From contig OX345636.1 in the NCBI GenBank assembly GCA_947044365.1, forward strand, positions 22,601,466-22,665,465: a stretch of 64,000 bases of DNA, written 5' to 3'. The position numbers were made by a program, and so were the translations under genes. The DNA is from Petrosia ficiformis (taxonomy: Eukaryota; Porifera; Demospongiae; Haplosclerida; Petrosiidae). This document shows, piece after piece, positions 37,401-52,700 of the stretch. The stretch's first letter is position 1. Every line of letters starts with the position of its first letter. The notes beneath the pieces were generated by a model. That model searched no databases. It had not been told where the DNA came from and saw only the letters and a list, made by a program, of their open reading frames with translations.

Positions 37401-40400
37401 TAAATTCATTTTTTTGTTATACTGACTGTTGAAAGTGTCTCTATACTCTATACTGTATATAGTAAATTATGTAATAATTATTTTATTATAATATAATATA
37501 ATTGTGAATTTGTAATGTTCTCTCAGATTAAATAATATTTTAAGTAGGTCTAAAACATGACCAGACTCCTATTAACTAGTACATATACAATACATACAAC
37601 ATTTAAGTACTTCAATTCAGGACTGTTATACATCTATGTCTATATGTAGATATTAATATAAGAATCATAGATATAACTGTTTATGAATATAAACGTAATG
37701 ATACAAATTTAATATGATATGACAATTCATTCATCATGTTCATCATTATCTGTACATAATATTATATAAAATATAAAAGGTTATAGTTGATTCATTTTAC
37801 TCACTATAAAAACTGTCAATATTATATACATAATTATTATTTATATTATTTTAGGATAAAGCACTAATTGAAGCACTTAGTACAAATAATCATGAAGCTA
37901 TTGAAAAATGTATGAGTGATGGAGCAAATTCAAAATTACTAAATCTTGTAAGTCATATAATTATTATAATGTTGTTATAATTATACCTAACAGACGTGTA
38001 TACATGTGATATAATTATGAAGAAAAGGTATTCTCATAATCATTAATTTGATAATCATTGTTCAGTTTTATTGCTTAGAAGAAATGCAGAAAAGCTACAT
38101 TTTATATAAAGTTAAACAATTTTCCCATTTACTTAGCTCTCAATAGCTGCTACAACTAATAAATTAGGAACTATTCTCTTAAAAAAATTGTACATTTATT
38201 GTCATTATTTCACAAGGGTTGGAATTGGTATAACTTTGTTACTATCATATTTTTGCTCCCATGATATGTTTTATTCATATCACATGTGATCATACTTTAT
38301 ATCACAATAATTATAAAGATATGTCACAACGTGAATACTAATGCTTCCTTGAAAATGAATCTCTCCTGCTTTTCATTTGGGCAATCTTTACCAAGACAGT
38401 ATATACACCGGTTCCTAGAATAACCTGTAACTACTTTGCATATAACCTACACACAACTCATTATTATTAATTATAACTCCAGTATTTGTGAATTTGATTA
38501 TGCAATACTCCTTAAAATAATATTACCATTAGTATGAGGAATGAGTCTCATAGTGCACACTATTGTAAAGTAAACACTGGTTATTAAATGTTAGTTATCA
38601 ATGTCCTGAAGGAATTATGTAATGATATAATAGAACACAATATCACAACATCACCACTGTATAGGTAGCATAAGTGCAAGAAATATAATGTTAAATATAT
38701 TATCCTCAGTGGAAGTAACCATAGTAACTAAATGTAATAATATTACATGTATTGATACAGGATGAAGCTCTGTATGCAGCAGTGATAATGAACTATGCTG
38801 ATGATATTGAAGGATTACTAATGAATGGGGCTAAATCAACCTTTTTTGATTATGTGAGTAGTAGTTGTTATTTGAAATTACAAATGTCTTTATAGATTTT
38901 ATTTTATTGTACCGCATATATCATCATTTGGTATAATGTATTATAATTACAACATAACCAAAACTGTTATAAAGAATGTACACAGGATATTAGGTAAACA
39001 AATGATCCCTATGATTACGTTCATTATGAGAAGAAGATTTCGCTGTCTGAATTAAATCTAACAATCTCATAGTTACTAGTCTTTTCTTCTTATCTTTTAC
39101 TTTTATATATAATATTTGTAATCAGTGTCAGTATTGTTACTGTTTTTACTAGTATGTAGCTCAAGGTTGTATGCTTGAATAATCTGTTTCTACTAATTAA
39201 TGAAGCCTCTGGAATGATGTAACTTCCTTAACTGAGGAAGTTGTCATGTTCAGTGTGTCATTATTAACAGATCTAATTTAATACATTAAATTATACACAT
39301 AATTGTACCGCGTACTTGTAAGGGCATACAACTAGTTTATCAGGTAAATAAATTCTCTTACACATAGGTAATATGTGAGCATGGTCTTTGATTGTGAAAC
39401 ACTACAACAATTTACAGTACTTTATTCCATGATATATTATCAATATATACATGTATGTGTAAGTGTGTATACCTTATTAAATATATTGAGGGATTATTCA
39501 CTTGTAAGAGTGATATTAGCCATTCTAGCCACACTTTTGATAATGTTAGCATCAATATAAGTATGTTAATCATGTTTCTTCAGTAGAGAGTAGTATATCA
39601 ATATTTGCAAATAATGAAAATTTCATGTGAAATCCAGGGTTGTCCCCAGGAAAAAAAAGTAGAGTGGTTTGTATTGGTTGTGCACAGTGCTTGTGAAGCT
39701 AGGGAGGTCCGGTGGCATGCTCCCCCGGAAAATTTTGAAATATTGGATGGTCTGAGATGCAATCTGGTGCATTCTCAGCCTTGTATTTTAACTGTTTGGA
39801 ACGACCATTAAATTAATATTAATAGCACACCCATTTTAAGAATCATATATTGTGAGAATTCACAGAAATCAATTTATTGAGAATTCATAAAAATCATTTA
39901 ATGTATGTTTACATAGTTATTCTTCTATTCTTCAATGCAGACCAAGCTATGGCGGCTGAATCAAAATCAAAATGTTTGATAGAAGGAGCTTCTATTGATA
40001 TACGCATGCGATGCTTAAGAGTTTCATTAGACATCTGACTTCTTAATCGGGTTTTTATCCTCTTCATAGTTGAGAACCCCCACTCACAATTAGCAGTGCA
40101 ATTAGCAGTGCTGATTGGCAGTGTCAGAAAAACTTAATATTTTGTAACAGAGCTTTTACAAGTTGTGTATGAATGTCCCTCAAGAATGCAGCCTTAGCTT
40201 CAGGTGAATACTTAATGTTATAGTCTGCCAATGAAGACTGTAAGTCAGCATCTAGTTTAGTGAAAATTTCCCCAGGGTGATCAATCAGTTTTTCCAAGCT
40301 CTCTGTTGTCGTTTTAACTTGGCTATTCAGTTCAGACACATCAATTGCCAACAATTGAAACACACGACTGAGGCGAGATACTTTTGGCAGTACATCACAC

Positions 40401-43400
40401 ATCATGTACAACGTTGCTATGAAATTGTACCTCTTCACAACTTTGCTCAAACCAACAGCAAGTGCTTCTCCACGCTCGACTGCCTCACGCTCTAGGCTCA
40501 TTATAACAGATGGCAAAATCTTCATTAAGGTTTGGCAAGCAGCATCATGGGACAGCCAGCATCTGTCCAAAGCCTTTTTTAGCTTAAGCTCAGGGGTCTC
40601 TAGAAGTTCTTGGATAGATTTCAAAGCACTTAGTCTAACAGAACTGTTTTCATAAAAGTAAAAAAGCTGCTTAAGTGTTGGCTTGAATGTGTGAGTGATA
40701 AATTTTACTTTGTCTCCAGCTTGACCAGCTGCTAGAGCCAATCTGTGTGCTACACAGTGAATGCTGGTAATAACTGGCTGTACAGCTTTGAGACGAGCAG
40801 CAACCCCTGAATGCCTACCTATCATTACAGATGCTCCATCTGTAGCCAATCCTACAAGGCACGAAAGAGGAATCATCGAATTTGTTGGATAGGCCAGAAG
40901 AGCTTCTTCAATTATGTCTGCAGTCCCATTAGAAAGCTTGAACATTTTCAGAAATACAGTCCGTACCTGACAATAGGGGCTGATGAAACGAGGATCAATT
41001 ACCATCTCTTTGATAACAGCAATATCTGTTGTTTCATCTATCAGAAGCGAATAGAAAGGAGCAGATAGTAGATCATTGAACTGTGATTTTTCTATTGTGG
41101 TACCCAGGTACCCATACATTCTTGGATTATACGGCCGCTAGTATACTTAGCGTTTTCACCACAGTGAAGGTGCTTCAAGTGTGTACATCCCGTGAACTCC
41201 ACTGCTTCTAGTAGTGAAGCATAATTCGTTGTATGGGGTATTTAATTTTGAACTAGCCAGTATAAACCCTGCTGAATACCACCATTTACACTACTCCTCT
41301 CCCGGTCCATTTCTTTGCTGATAGCTTCCTTATGTTGTAGGCTTTCACTGTGTCTACAGACACTGTCTTTTCTTATACACACACAGGGTACCTCACTCCA
41401 CACTGAGGACTTGTTGTACTTATTCTTCATCTTATGGAGCCTACCATCCCAGTTACTGCTCCAGCTTCTCTTCGAACTGGTAACAGCCAATGATACTCCT
41501 TTTCCCATTGTGAGTTATAACCTACAATGTGCTTGGAGCTGTCACTAGCTCCAACCTTGCTTCTTTTACTTGAAGTTGATGTACACGTCTCTTCAACTTC
41601 ACTACTTGAAGATGAGCTGCTAGTAGAGCTTAATTCACTACGTTGGATTAGAAAGCGCTTCATTTATACTGTACAGAACAATCTATAACTCAACTGGCTA
41701 GCTCTGTGGCTTCTCTGTCACATGACTGCACCATGCCTTACTTACTGCACATGCGCAAACGGTCTGTGCGATCTTTAGCATGCAAGCAGCTTTAAGCCTC
41801 ATCCTCATGCTGTTAAAGATGGCACAATAAAGAGAGCTGTGGATTCAATTGTTTAAACTAGCTTTCAAAACAACACATATTCAGTGAAGCGTGTCAGTCT
41901 CTGATACATTGCCAATATCTTAGGAATTCATAATGCTGTGGATAAAAAGGGACTGCTTGATCAATAGTAGATCCATCCACAATGATTTCCCCTTAATTTC
42001 TACTAAAATGAATGTGATAGTTTTCATTCTATTAATCATACATACTTCTAATCATTTATAAACTAAATTTCACCTCCTATAGTACAAACATACTCCGTTA
42101 CATTATGCTTCTAAGAGTGGTAATACTGATATTGTTAATGTACTAATATCTCATGGAGGAGATATTCATACAGTGGATAAGGTAAATTAATTTTAATGTA
42201 ATTATATTTCCGTTGATCTGACAGTTCACAAAAATATTCCAAGATCTCAATATTCATTTGTTATTTTAGTATTAATGTAATATACTATACAATGTATTGT
42301 ATCACTCATAAATAAATATCTAAACACAAGACCAGTACTAACTTCATTAACGAACATTGTCATATAAAAGTGTGTTGATAGTTCCACTGCTGTTTAACCA
42401 CCGTTGTTGCATTTATGCAACAAACATTTTACACACTGTAAATGCCATTGTTGCATAAATGTGACAGAGATGACACACCCACTAAAACATATATAACTTA
42501 CAAATGTGCCATGGTACAATCCTATATCCTTTGTGGATGATAGATTAAAATGTATACTACAACTTTTATGTACTGTTCAGTGTACAGTATTGCAGTCGGC
42601 CATCAGCCATTTTCCGAGCAAGTAAATAGAATGACCATTCAAATTTGCATGTGGTCGGTCATTTTAACCGGTCAATTTTTATAAAAATTAGAAAAATGTT
42701 GGGTTGACTAGTATCATTTTGTAAAATTTAGAAATTATCTTTAATGATAATAATTTGTAAGATATATAATACATGTATGCATATTGTACAAGTAGTCACA
42801 TGTCCAAGCAATTTAAAAAATGGCCAATCAAATATCACTTTGGTTGGCTATCATGGCCAGCCAAAATTCACATCAAATATTGTACACTGCTGTTTAATAG
42901 AAAGAAAATAGGAGAAAATCCATATGTAAAATACATGTTTTCTTTTGTTTACATGTGGACTAATTATTGTTATTACAATTCCAATGCAACAAGCACTTCC
43001 ACCTTTTCAGCTTCAATGTTCCGAGTATACAACTGCGCATGCGTAATTAATTTCCACTTAGGAAAAAATGGCGTCCAATTTGAGATCAAACCTTTGTAAG
43101 TCGTTGAGACTGTCTTATTTCATAGTATTTGGAGATATCATCTCGATACTTGTAGACCAGAATTTTACTATAAATGCGACTGGAATGGTGCTAGAATCAT
43201 TGTGATAATTCAACAAACAAAAAATGATTTGTCTGAAAAATAATCATAATAATAATATGATGAAGATTTTGCCAGTTTTGCCACTCGCCGGTTCTCTGCC
43301 TTAACGACACTTTTTGGCCATCTAGACAGTGTTGGTAGTCATGAAAACACTAGATATGAATAGGAATGTGTGTATTAAAACTTATGTCTACACATTACCA

Positions 43401-46400
43401 GAGATTTTGGCTCACCACTTGCAATTGAAATGTATGGGCCGCCATTTTTTTTTGGTGCCATCCCTACATCCCTACATAGAGATCACTACCGTACTCTCTA
43501 ATACCATAACTAACAGAAACATCACAGGGCCGCTGGGTTGTATATACTTGATATACCAGGTTCGATAACCGCAGAGGAAGAGGCTCTCGTTATCGAGGAA
43601 GAAAAAAGTTCATACCATATCTGCTTCACGATTTACATTCACTACATCACCCAAGGTAGATGAAATGAAGCGTAAGGTTATACCTAAGTACACAGATACG
43701 TGTACGCAATGGGCATTGAAAGCCTTCGTGTATTGGACATGTTTGACGTTTTTGTAAGTTACTGAATATATTATATATACCATGGCTTCGAGGTGTATAT
43801 GGCGAATATAAGACCTTCGCCCCACGATATCAGCCCTCGGCTTCGCCTCGGGCTTATATCTCAGGGCTAAGGTCTTATAATCGCCATATACACTTCGAAG
43901 CCATGGTATATAATTTTATTACGTATATATAATATATATAATGTATATAATTATATATATTGTGTATATATAAATATATATATATATTATATATATCCCA
44001 GCTACAACAGACATCAAAGGAAATACCTGGGTTATAAATGTCATAGAAGCCCTTGTGGGTTCTTTATATCCCTTTGATGTTTGATATAAGCCCTCTCACC
44101 TTGTTAACAGCTGTCATGACGACAATGGCTAGACAATTGCATATGCATGCACATGTCTGTGTTGTAGATGTAATATATAATTGTTATGCACTCGAGTTAT
44201 ATCTGATTTATAGTTGTTCTTATCAGCAGATTGGTTTTTCTTTAATAATCAACCCCGAGATAGCAGCCCGAGAAGCCATGCTATATGTAATATATTCTTT
44301 ACCTAACACGTACATCAATGTTACCTGACATCTACCGCTCTACGCTCCTTTTTCCATCTGTCTACAACTCTGTGGTTGGGTTTATATCGTGTATATAACA
44401 CCTGTTGGTAACTTTGATGTGGCTGTTAGCTATGGTATATATATATATATATTATATATTATTTATATATATTTATATATATATGTCAGGGCATAAATGA
44501 AGGTGGTAATATTCAAAGGTTTGTTATAATTCCTTACCTTCGAAGGTTGAAATCATTTCACAAAGGTTTGTGGTTAGTAATAACTGCAATAATTAATTAA
44601 CCATTCATTAATTATACTGAGCACGTGTGAAATATTGCCATGGCTGCTTACAGTGATGAGCTCGGTGATGAGTGCATAGACTTGTCTGTGAACTTACCAA
44701 CTCCTGAAACTAGTCATTCATCTTCAAGCGAAACTGGTCCCCCACTAAAGAAGCCTCGAGTTTCTAGATCAGATGTATGAGACTTCTTTGAGAAGTTACC
44801 TGACACAGACAAAAAAGTCAGGTTTACGCTGTGCCACCCACAGAAAGATTTTGCTTTTCCCGGAGGAACCATTAACCTTAGAGAACATCTCTCCTCCAAA
44901 CACCCGTTGGAGTATAAGGCATAGACTAAAAAGCAAACCGCTCTATTTGATTATGCTAAGCATTCTCGGTGTTCAGAAGCTCGTAAGAGAAATACAACCA
45001 GCTTGATCTTAGATATGGTGGCGATTGATCATCGTCCACTACATTTAGTTGATGGTGAGGGTTTTAAAAGGTTGATGGAATACTTGGAACCTGGTTACAA
45101 GGTACCTAGTGCAATGCACATGGCAACTCTAATACATCGAAAATACAAGGCAGGATATGAAAGGCTGAAGGAAATACTAAAAGTTGATCCTTCTGCTATC
45201 TCCTTAACAACAGACCTCTAAACCAGCATAGCAAATGATTCATTTATTACTGTCTCGGCATATTTCGTTTCTTCTGACTGTGATATGTGTTCAGTTGTTC
45301 TTTGTACTTCGGCCTTCTCTGAAAGACACACAGGAGCTGAAATCTCTCAAAAAGTGTTCGATATAACAGAAGAATTCGAGATCAGTGAGAAAGTGGCTTG
45401 CATAGTCCATGATCAGGGTTCGAATATGGTGCTGACCATGAAATTATTGTCTGATGAGAAGGGTTGGAATACTTTTAGATGCAGTGCTCATGCTGGATTG
45501 TCATCAGTTTCTGTAATTAACCGTATGATAGGAGCTGCTAAAACGTTGGTAGGCCTTTTTCGCCACAATGTAGTAGCTTCTGAGGCCCTTAAACAGAGAC
45601 AAGAACAAATGGGAATACCACAGAAAAAGCTTGTTCAATCGTGTCACACCCGATGGAATTCTATATATGAGATGATGTTGAGACTACTTGAAATGAGATT
45701 GCCTATATCAGCTGTCATAATGCATGAAACTGTAACAAAGAGTTTTTATCTGTATTTAGACTTAAAGACTGAGCAATTGGCTCTGATGGAAGAACTTGTG
45801 GAGGTGTTAAAGCCATTAATGGTTGTAACTACTTTCCTGCAGTATGAACATAACAGTTCCTTATTTTGCATTTTGCGTATTATTCATGGACTTGACTTAT
45901 CACTACAGCCTACTTCCGACTACTCCACATCAGTTCAACAGTTTAAAGAGAGAGTTCAACAAGAAATTAGGGTTCGCTGGGAGTTAGCGAATTTAGATCC
46001 TGCAAGTGTTGATGTCCTAGCATCAACAATTAAATGATGATCAGAGACTAGCAGTCAAAGAAGAAATTACTAGGAGAATGTCAATCTTTTCTCTCAAGTG
46101 AGCCACAACCACTAACTACTAGTAGAACAACTGCTTTGGATATCTTGTTGGGTCCAAAAGAGGCTTCTCAAGGGTTTCTTACATGTACAGAAGAGTTTGA
46201 TACTTACTTAACAGAGAAGCCAGTGGCAAGGGAAACACAGTGTCTCCAATGGTGGAAAGAAAATAGTTTTCCGTTCACTCGTCTGGCAGAAGTTACAAAA
46301 TCTCACTTCGTATACCTGCAACATCAGCACCTGCTGAGAGGCTCTTCTCAAATGCAGGGCTTACTGTAAATAGGCTTAGGTCTTCTCTCAACCCTGACAC

Positions 46401-46661
46401 TGTTAATGCTTTAGTCTTTTTAAACAAAAACCATTCATTTCTAAATAGGTATCAAAAGTAACCTTAGCTCTTTTTTGTGTGACTATTTTTTGGTTGATTA
46501 ACTTGATTATTGTTTAATGATTAATTATGAAATATTTTGAGGTTTCACAGTCTACCTTAATAGAGGAAGTTGTGGTTTTTAAAATAACGAAGGGTTGACC
46601 TTCATTTATTTATTAAAACAAACCTTCCTAGTACTAAAAACAACCTTCGTTTATGCCCTGC

Positions 46662-46702
<41 letters not shown>

Positions 46703-49700
46703 TATATATAACATGTTTCAGAGGTCTATATGCGTTATATAAACCTGCCACGAGGTAAGATATCACCCGAGGGCGTAGCCCGAGGGTGACATCATCTGAG
46801 TTGGCAGGTTTATATAATGCATATAGACAGATGAAACATGTTATATCTGATATATTTTAGAATGAGATTCTTACCTTGGATTGTGCTGCAAGAGATTGTC
46901 ATTGAGTCCGTAAGAAATCGCCATCGAGTTTCACAAGGTTGATATTTTAAAATATCAACCTATTTTGAGGTTTATATGAGAAATATAAACTTACACGCCC
47001 CATAGAAATGTATGGGCTATGAATCTCAAAAATAGTGCAACTGAACAACAATAATAACCACAATGAATACCAACCTGTATATCGCTTCATTTCTCATCAT
47101 TCTTAACTCAAAGCCTTCATGTTCAGAAAATGTGGCCTAATTGATGACCCAATCGGTGCCATACAAATATTGTACACATAACCAGTTAATATCGGTTTAG
47201 TGAACAGGTATGTAATTTTGAAATTTTTGGGGAATTCATTCAGAGTTTACACTGAAACATTATCAAAAATAATTCAGTAGTGAATTAGATAATGAGTGTT
47301 TGTTGCATAGAGAACAATTACAATAATGAAATTGTTTGTATTTGTTACTATGATAGGTATTTAGCTGTTTATCTGTTTCCATTGTGTAATACATACCTAA
47401 TTATATATAATGGTGTCATGCAGCTATTATATGTGTCTATTAAGTGATCAATAAATGCTCTATAATTTTAGAATAAGACCAGATTCTATCGTTTACTTGG
47501 AAAATATAACAGTATTATGCATGTATTTCTGTTCATCAGTCAGCTATATAATATTACATAGATATTTTGATATCTGAATATTCATTTAGTCTTCAAATAT
47601 TCATTTAGTCTTCAAATACTCTTTTAATGATTACACATTCATGGAAACTGAACATGTGAAATTTTTATTGCAATAAAACAACAGCAGAGATGTTTTTTGG
47701 TCTGTGTTACAGGCTTTCTAGTCTCATATTCTCATTAGTTACATATTTAAGTGTTGTATTGAGGCCATTCTTATAAACATTTATGCAAATGTTACAAAGC
47801 ATGACAGATCACTTTCCATCATTCCAAACAATTCTCAACAGCATTTTATACAACAGACAAGACAGTTTAGTGCTAACTAGCTGAAGCTTCATCAGTGACA
47901 CAGTACTGACTGTAAAATGAGAATGTATCTGTCAGGATTCAACATGAGTATATTTTTTTGAGTAATATTTAAGATTAATAAGTTGAAAGAAAAAAATACG
48001 TTTGCTGGAAACACTAGTGTGAATCACACACTATTTTTATATCATAATTAATAAATTAACAGTTTCTACTATTTGGTATGTTCCTATTTATGTGTAGTAT
48101 AATTTCTCATATAAAGTATCATACCATATTCATGAACAATTTACTAAATTAATTACCTCTACCATATTCATCAATCTAGTTTGAATAAAATGAATAAAAT
48201 CATATAAAAGTTGTAACTGTTCTACTGTTATTGGATACAATATTATAATATTTAATAAAATTCATTATTTGAGATATTTAAATGAAACATGCTCTATATA
48301 TATATATAGCCACTTACAAACATTTGTACACCAAGTTTTACCTCCTGTAGTATAAACAGACTCCCTTACATTTGGCTTCCATGTATGGTAAAGCTGAGGT
48401 TGTCAATATTGTAGTATCACATGGTGGATATGTTCATGGTGTGGATAAGGTAAACAAATATGTATTATAATTGTATGTTTTCATATGATAGCTCTAAAAC
48501 ACATTGTAATCATGAGGGATGTTATTCAGTTTCTAATAGTCATTTGTCATTTGCCTATGTATCTACAGGGACTATTATAATTTGGTATTTTGAAAAGTGA
48601 TAACATGACAGAAATCAATGATATATATGAAAGTACACTATCTACTGGACAATATCTGTATATTACACAAGTAGTCTATATTTACCAGTGAACTGTATAT
48701 TACATGATCATCATCATAAAGGAAACCCTTCAAACTAAAATACTTACATGTGGTTTATCTGAAATACACTCAGTGATATTAATAATCACTCAGGTTATAC
48801 TAAAAGGATATTATCTTATGTTTATCTGATAAACCACATGTAGTAACTATTATATATAGGACAAGTAACATAAGTATAGAGATTTAATTTGATTGCGTCG
48901 GTGAGGAAAGATGTACATGTATATTATAATGAGAATAAAAAGTATTATAAGTGTTCGTCAGTGATAATTTGTTTATTCTGTAATGATTGATCCTTTCATT
49001 ATATAATCTCGCAATCTTGTTTGTAATAATTATATTCATTACTTTGTAATTATAGAGCGATGTCCAGTTTTGCCATCAAAGACTAAGATCACTTTGAACC
49101 CTAACCACAAGGGAACCCTAACCCTACCTTAAATGAACCATATAATGATATTCACGAGACACATAATGATATTAATGTAATTATAATGAATGATTAATTA
49201 CATTATTAATTATTATCACAGTGGGGAAACACACCTATTGACATAGCTAAAGGAGATGAAGTCATTCAAGTAATTAAAAAACAACAAATGAAGGTACATA
49301 AAACCAATAATGATGACTAAATGTGATAGTTACAAGTAGATTTGATTTGTGTAATACTGGCTAGTCATATTTTCTGTATACTATACAGTATAGCAAGTAA
49401 AGAGAGCATATTTCATAATAACTGTACAGCACATAATGTACATCCTCAAATATAAATGCAGGCATTTTGTTTTCTAGCTTCCTTCTCCTGTAATTAAAAT
49501 CAGTAATGCGTTTATTGAGGTAGAAACATTTATTATTAATTTGTAACTTTCTTTTCAGCTGTCCTCGAATTAAAAGTGACATAATAGCATTTATATTTCT
49601 CATGAATTGTCTCCTGCACTGTAAGATTACCAGCTATGAACAAATGCATGTTCACACTCAGGCATTTAATTAACATTAGGCATTTCCTGTTTCCCTATCT

Positions 49701-52700
49701 TTCACCTAAACAAGTTAAGCAATCATTCAGGAGGTGTTTTGGAAATACGGTATATAATATTCGCTTCAATTGATAACAGGAGAATTATATAAATTACCAG
49801 TGGTATGGAATTATCTTCACTGTTAATATTAATTTTAGTGAATATTGAGGATCATTATATCAAACAAGTATGAGTGTTCCTAACTGTGTAATCTGATAGG
49901 TGGATGTACTTGGATAGGAGCTGATGAAAACATGCACTCAACATTCTTGATGTATCATGTATCATCTACATGTATCATGTGAATCCATAACATGATAGGA
50001 ACACATAATATATTAATTACACTGGTGCATTAATACGAAACCCTTTGAAACAAATCAATTATATATATTATAATATACCTTCTTGTGGTTTAATGAAATC
50101 ACCATTAATTATATTAACTAATCTGAAGGGCATTGTCCTGGGATTATTATCTTACATATTTGTGATATTACAAGTCTATGTCTATATATACATGTACAAT
50201 TACAGGAATAAGCCATATGACATCCATAATACAAATTAGACAACAATAATGTAATATGATCATTTATAAATTGTCAATCATTATCTGTACATACTTATAT
50301 TATTATTATAGGACAAGGCTCTGATTGAAGCTCTTAGTAGAAACAATCATGAAGATATTGAGAGATCAATTAAGAATGGAGGAAATGAAAAACTGAAAAA
50401 TATTGTAAGTAAAGATTGATTATAAAACAAAAAAACTTGTAAACTTTATTATAGTAATAATTATGATAACAACATGTTACTATAGGATGAGGCTCTGTAT
50501 GTAGCAGTGAAAATGAACTATGTTGATGTTATTGAAGGATTAGTAAAGAATGGTGCTAATTGTAACATTTGTGATCATGTGAGTTGTTTAATTGAAATTA
50601 CAAAATTAATGTCTATATATACAATACTATATGTAGTTCACTGTATTGTTTATAGTATAATATAAAATATATTATCATCATTGAGACCTACTAAACAGAA
50701 CTGTTGTAAAATATATAAATCTGTTTGTACTTTGTGCCATTCAATCTTCATGAGTAAACACTTCATAATTTTGATAAGAAGTAAAGAAGATATAAGGAGA
50801 AAAAGTATCTGCAAGATTGCTTTATAGTGATCATTGGTCATGTTTGAATTCTAATAACCTATTATAGTATTTGTTTTCCATTCTTTTCAGTTTCAACGTG
50901 TTTGCAGTTTTTGTAGGCAGTTTTCTTCCTACTGGTAATATGACAGCTTGACTGTGCATTCATTTATATTTCATGTCCATGAAGCCATCCAGCCCACCTT
51001 ATCCCCAGAGTAACACATACATATGCAATGCATGTGTAATACGAAATATTTGTCATCAATTTCAAAATTCACACCTACTTTAATTATAAACTATAACTAA
51101 AATTATGGTTTCAACCTGACTATTAAAGTATGGACTTCCCATTTAATTAAAGACATGCCTATTTAATTAGCTTTCTTGATTTCATATTCTGATAATGAAT
51201 TTTGGATATTATAAAAAGCAATCAAATCTACCAAAGGTAGACTAGGGTTTAATATACTAATGGATAAGTAGATCGACTTTTCTGACAAGAAAAGATGTGT
51301 TTCCATCTTTGCCAACTGTGTGTGGGAATAGTCTTGTGTAATCAGCCCTTGCCATGTTAAATAAGATCACCGTAAAAGTACTGACTGACTGCTTCAAGAC
51401 AGATCTTCCAGACCCTTCCCTCTTCGTTAGAGTAGGGGGGTATTGCTATGCAAGACTATAGCCATACCTGATATACATTATAATAATTATAAAAATATCC
51501 CTGTCAACAATAATCATAGGAATGGACCTGCAGGCAATAAAAATTGTAGTTACTGGAAATAATAATTCAACATCAATCATATTCCAATCAGAGAGTACGG
51601 TAGTACTAGAACAAGAGACATGTGTACTAATGTATTTGTGTATACATGTGTACATCACTATAAATATCTGTTATGTAAATATTATTACATGTTACAGGAC
51701 AAAAAGACCCCTTTACACTGGGCATCTGAAGGAGGACATATTGATACTGTTACTATTTTACTTGCTTATGGTGGAGATGTGAAAGCACAGGATAAAGTAA
51801 ATGAATATAATTTAAATTAGATTCATTACTTGTGATATTTGGCCTTTGATATAATCTGTTTAATATCAGTATTCTTAATTAGATATTTTGGTAATGAAGT
51901 TTTCAATCAAAACAATTGCCACACTAGTCTTGCGTAGCCAGCCCCTCCACTCTAACGAAGCAGTAAGGATTAGGGAGATCTTTGTTGAAGCAATCATCCA
52001 GTGTTTTAACTGGATATCTGGTGATTTCACTTAACGTTATGTGGAGGCTGTTGGATAAGTATGAAGCAATCAAAACTACCAAAGGTATACTAGGGTTTAA
52101 AACAATAAAAGAGAAGTAGATCAAACTAGTTAAAGCTTAATTTTCTGACAGAAAAGATGTGTTTCCATCTTTGCTAACTGGCTATGGGAATAGTCTTGTG
52201 TAGTCAGCCCTTCCAATGTTAAGTGGAATCACCCAATATCTGGTAAAAGTACTGAATGACTGTTTCAAGACAGATCCCCTCTTTGTTAGATTAGGAGGAT
52301 ATAGCCAAGCAAGACTATAGCCATACCTGATATACATTATAATAATTATAAAAATATCCCTGTCAACAGTAATCATAGGAATGGACCTGCAGGCAATCAC
52401 CATCAATCATTATAATGCAATTATAATTTAGAACAGGAGACATGTGTACTAATGTATTTGTGTGTACATGTGTACATCACTATAAATATTTGTTATGTAA
52501 ATATTATTACATGTTACAGGACAAAAAGTCCCCTTTACACTGGGCATCTGAAGGAGGACATATTGATACTGTTACTACATTACTTGCTTATGGTGGAGAT
52601 GTTGAAGCACAGGATGATGTAAGTGAATATAATTTAGATATAATTATTATTTCATGATCGCTTGATATTGAAAACCAAGGATATAAACAAAGTATATATA

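Noticed and set aside
42773..43099. 108-codon ORF
   Set aside because: Its second half is the inverted copy of the intron 11 repeat cluster; no domain.
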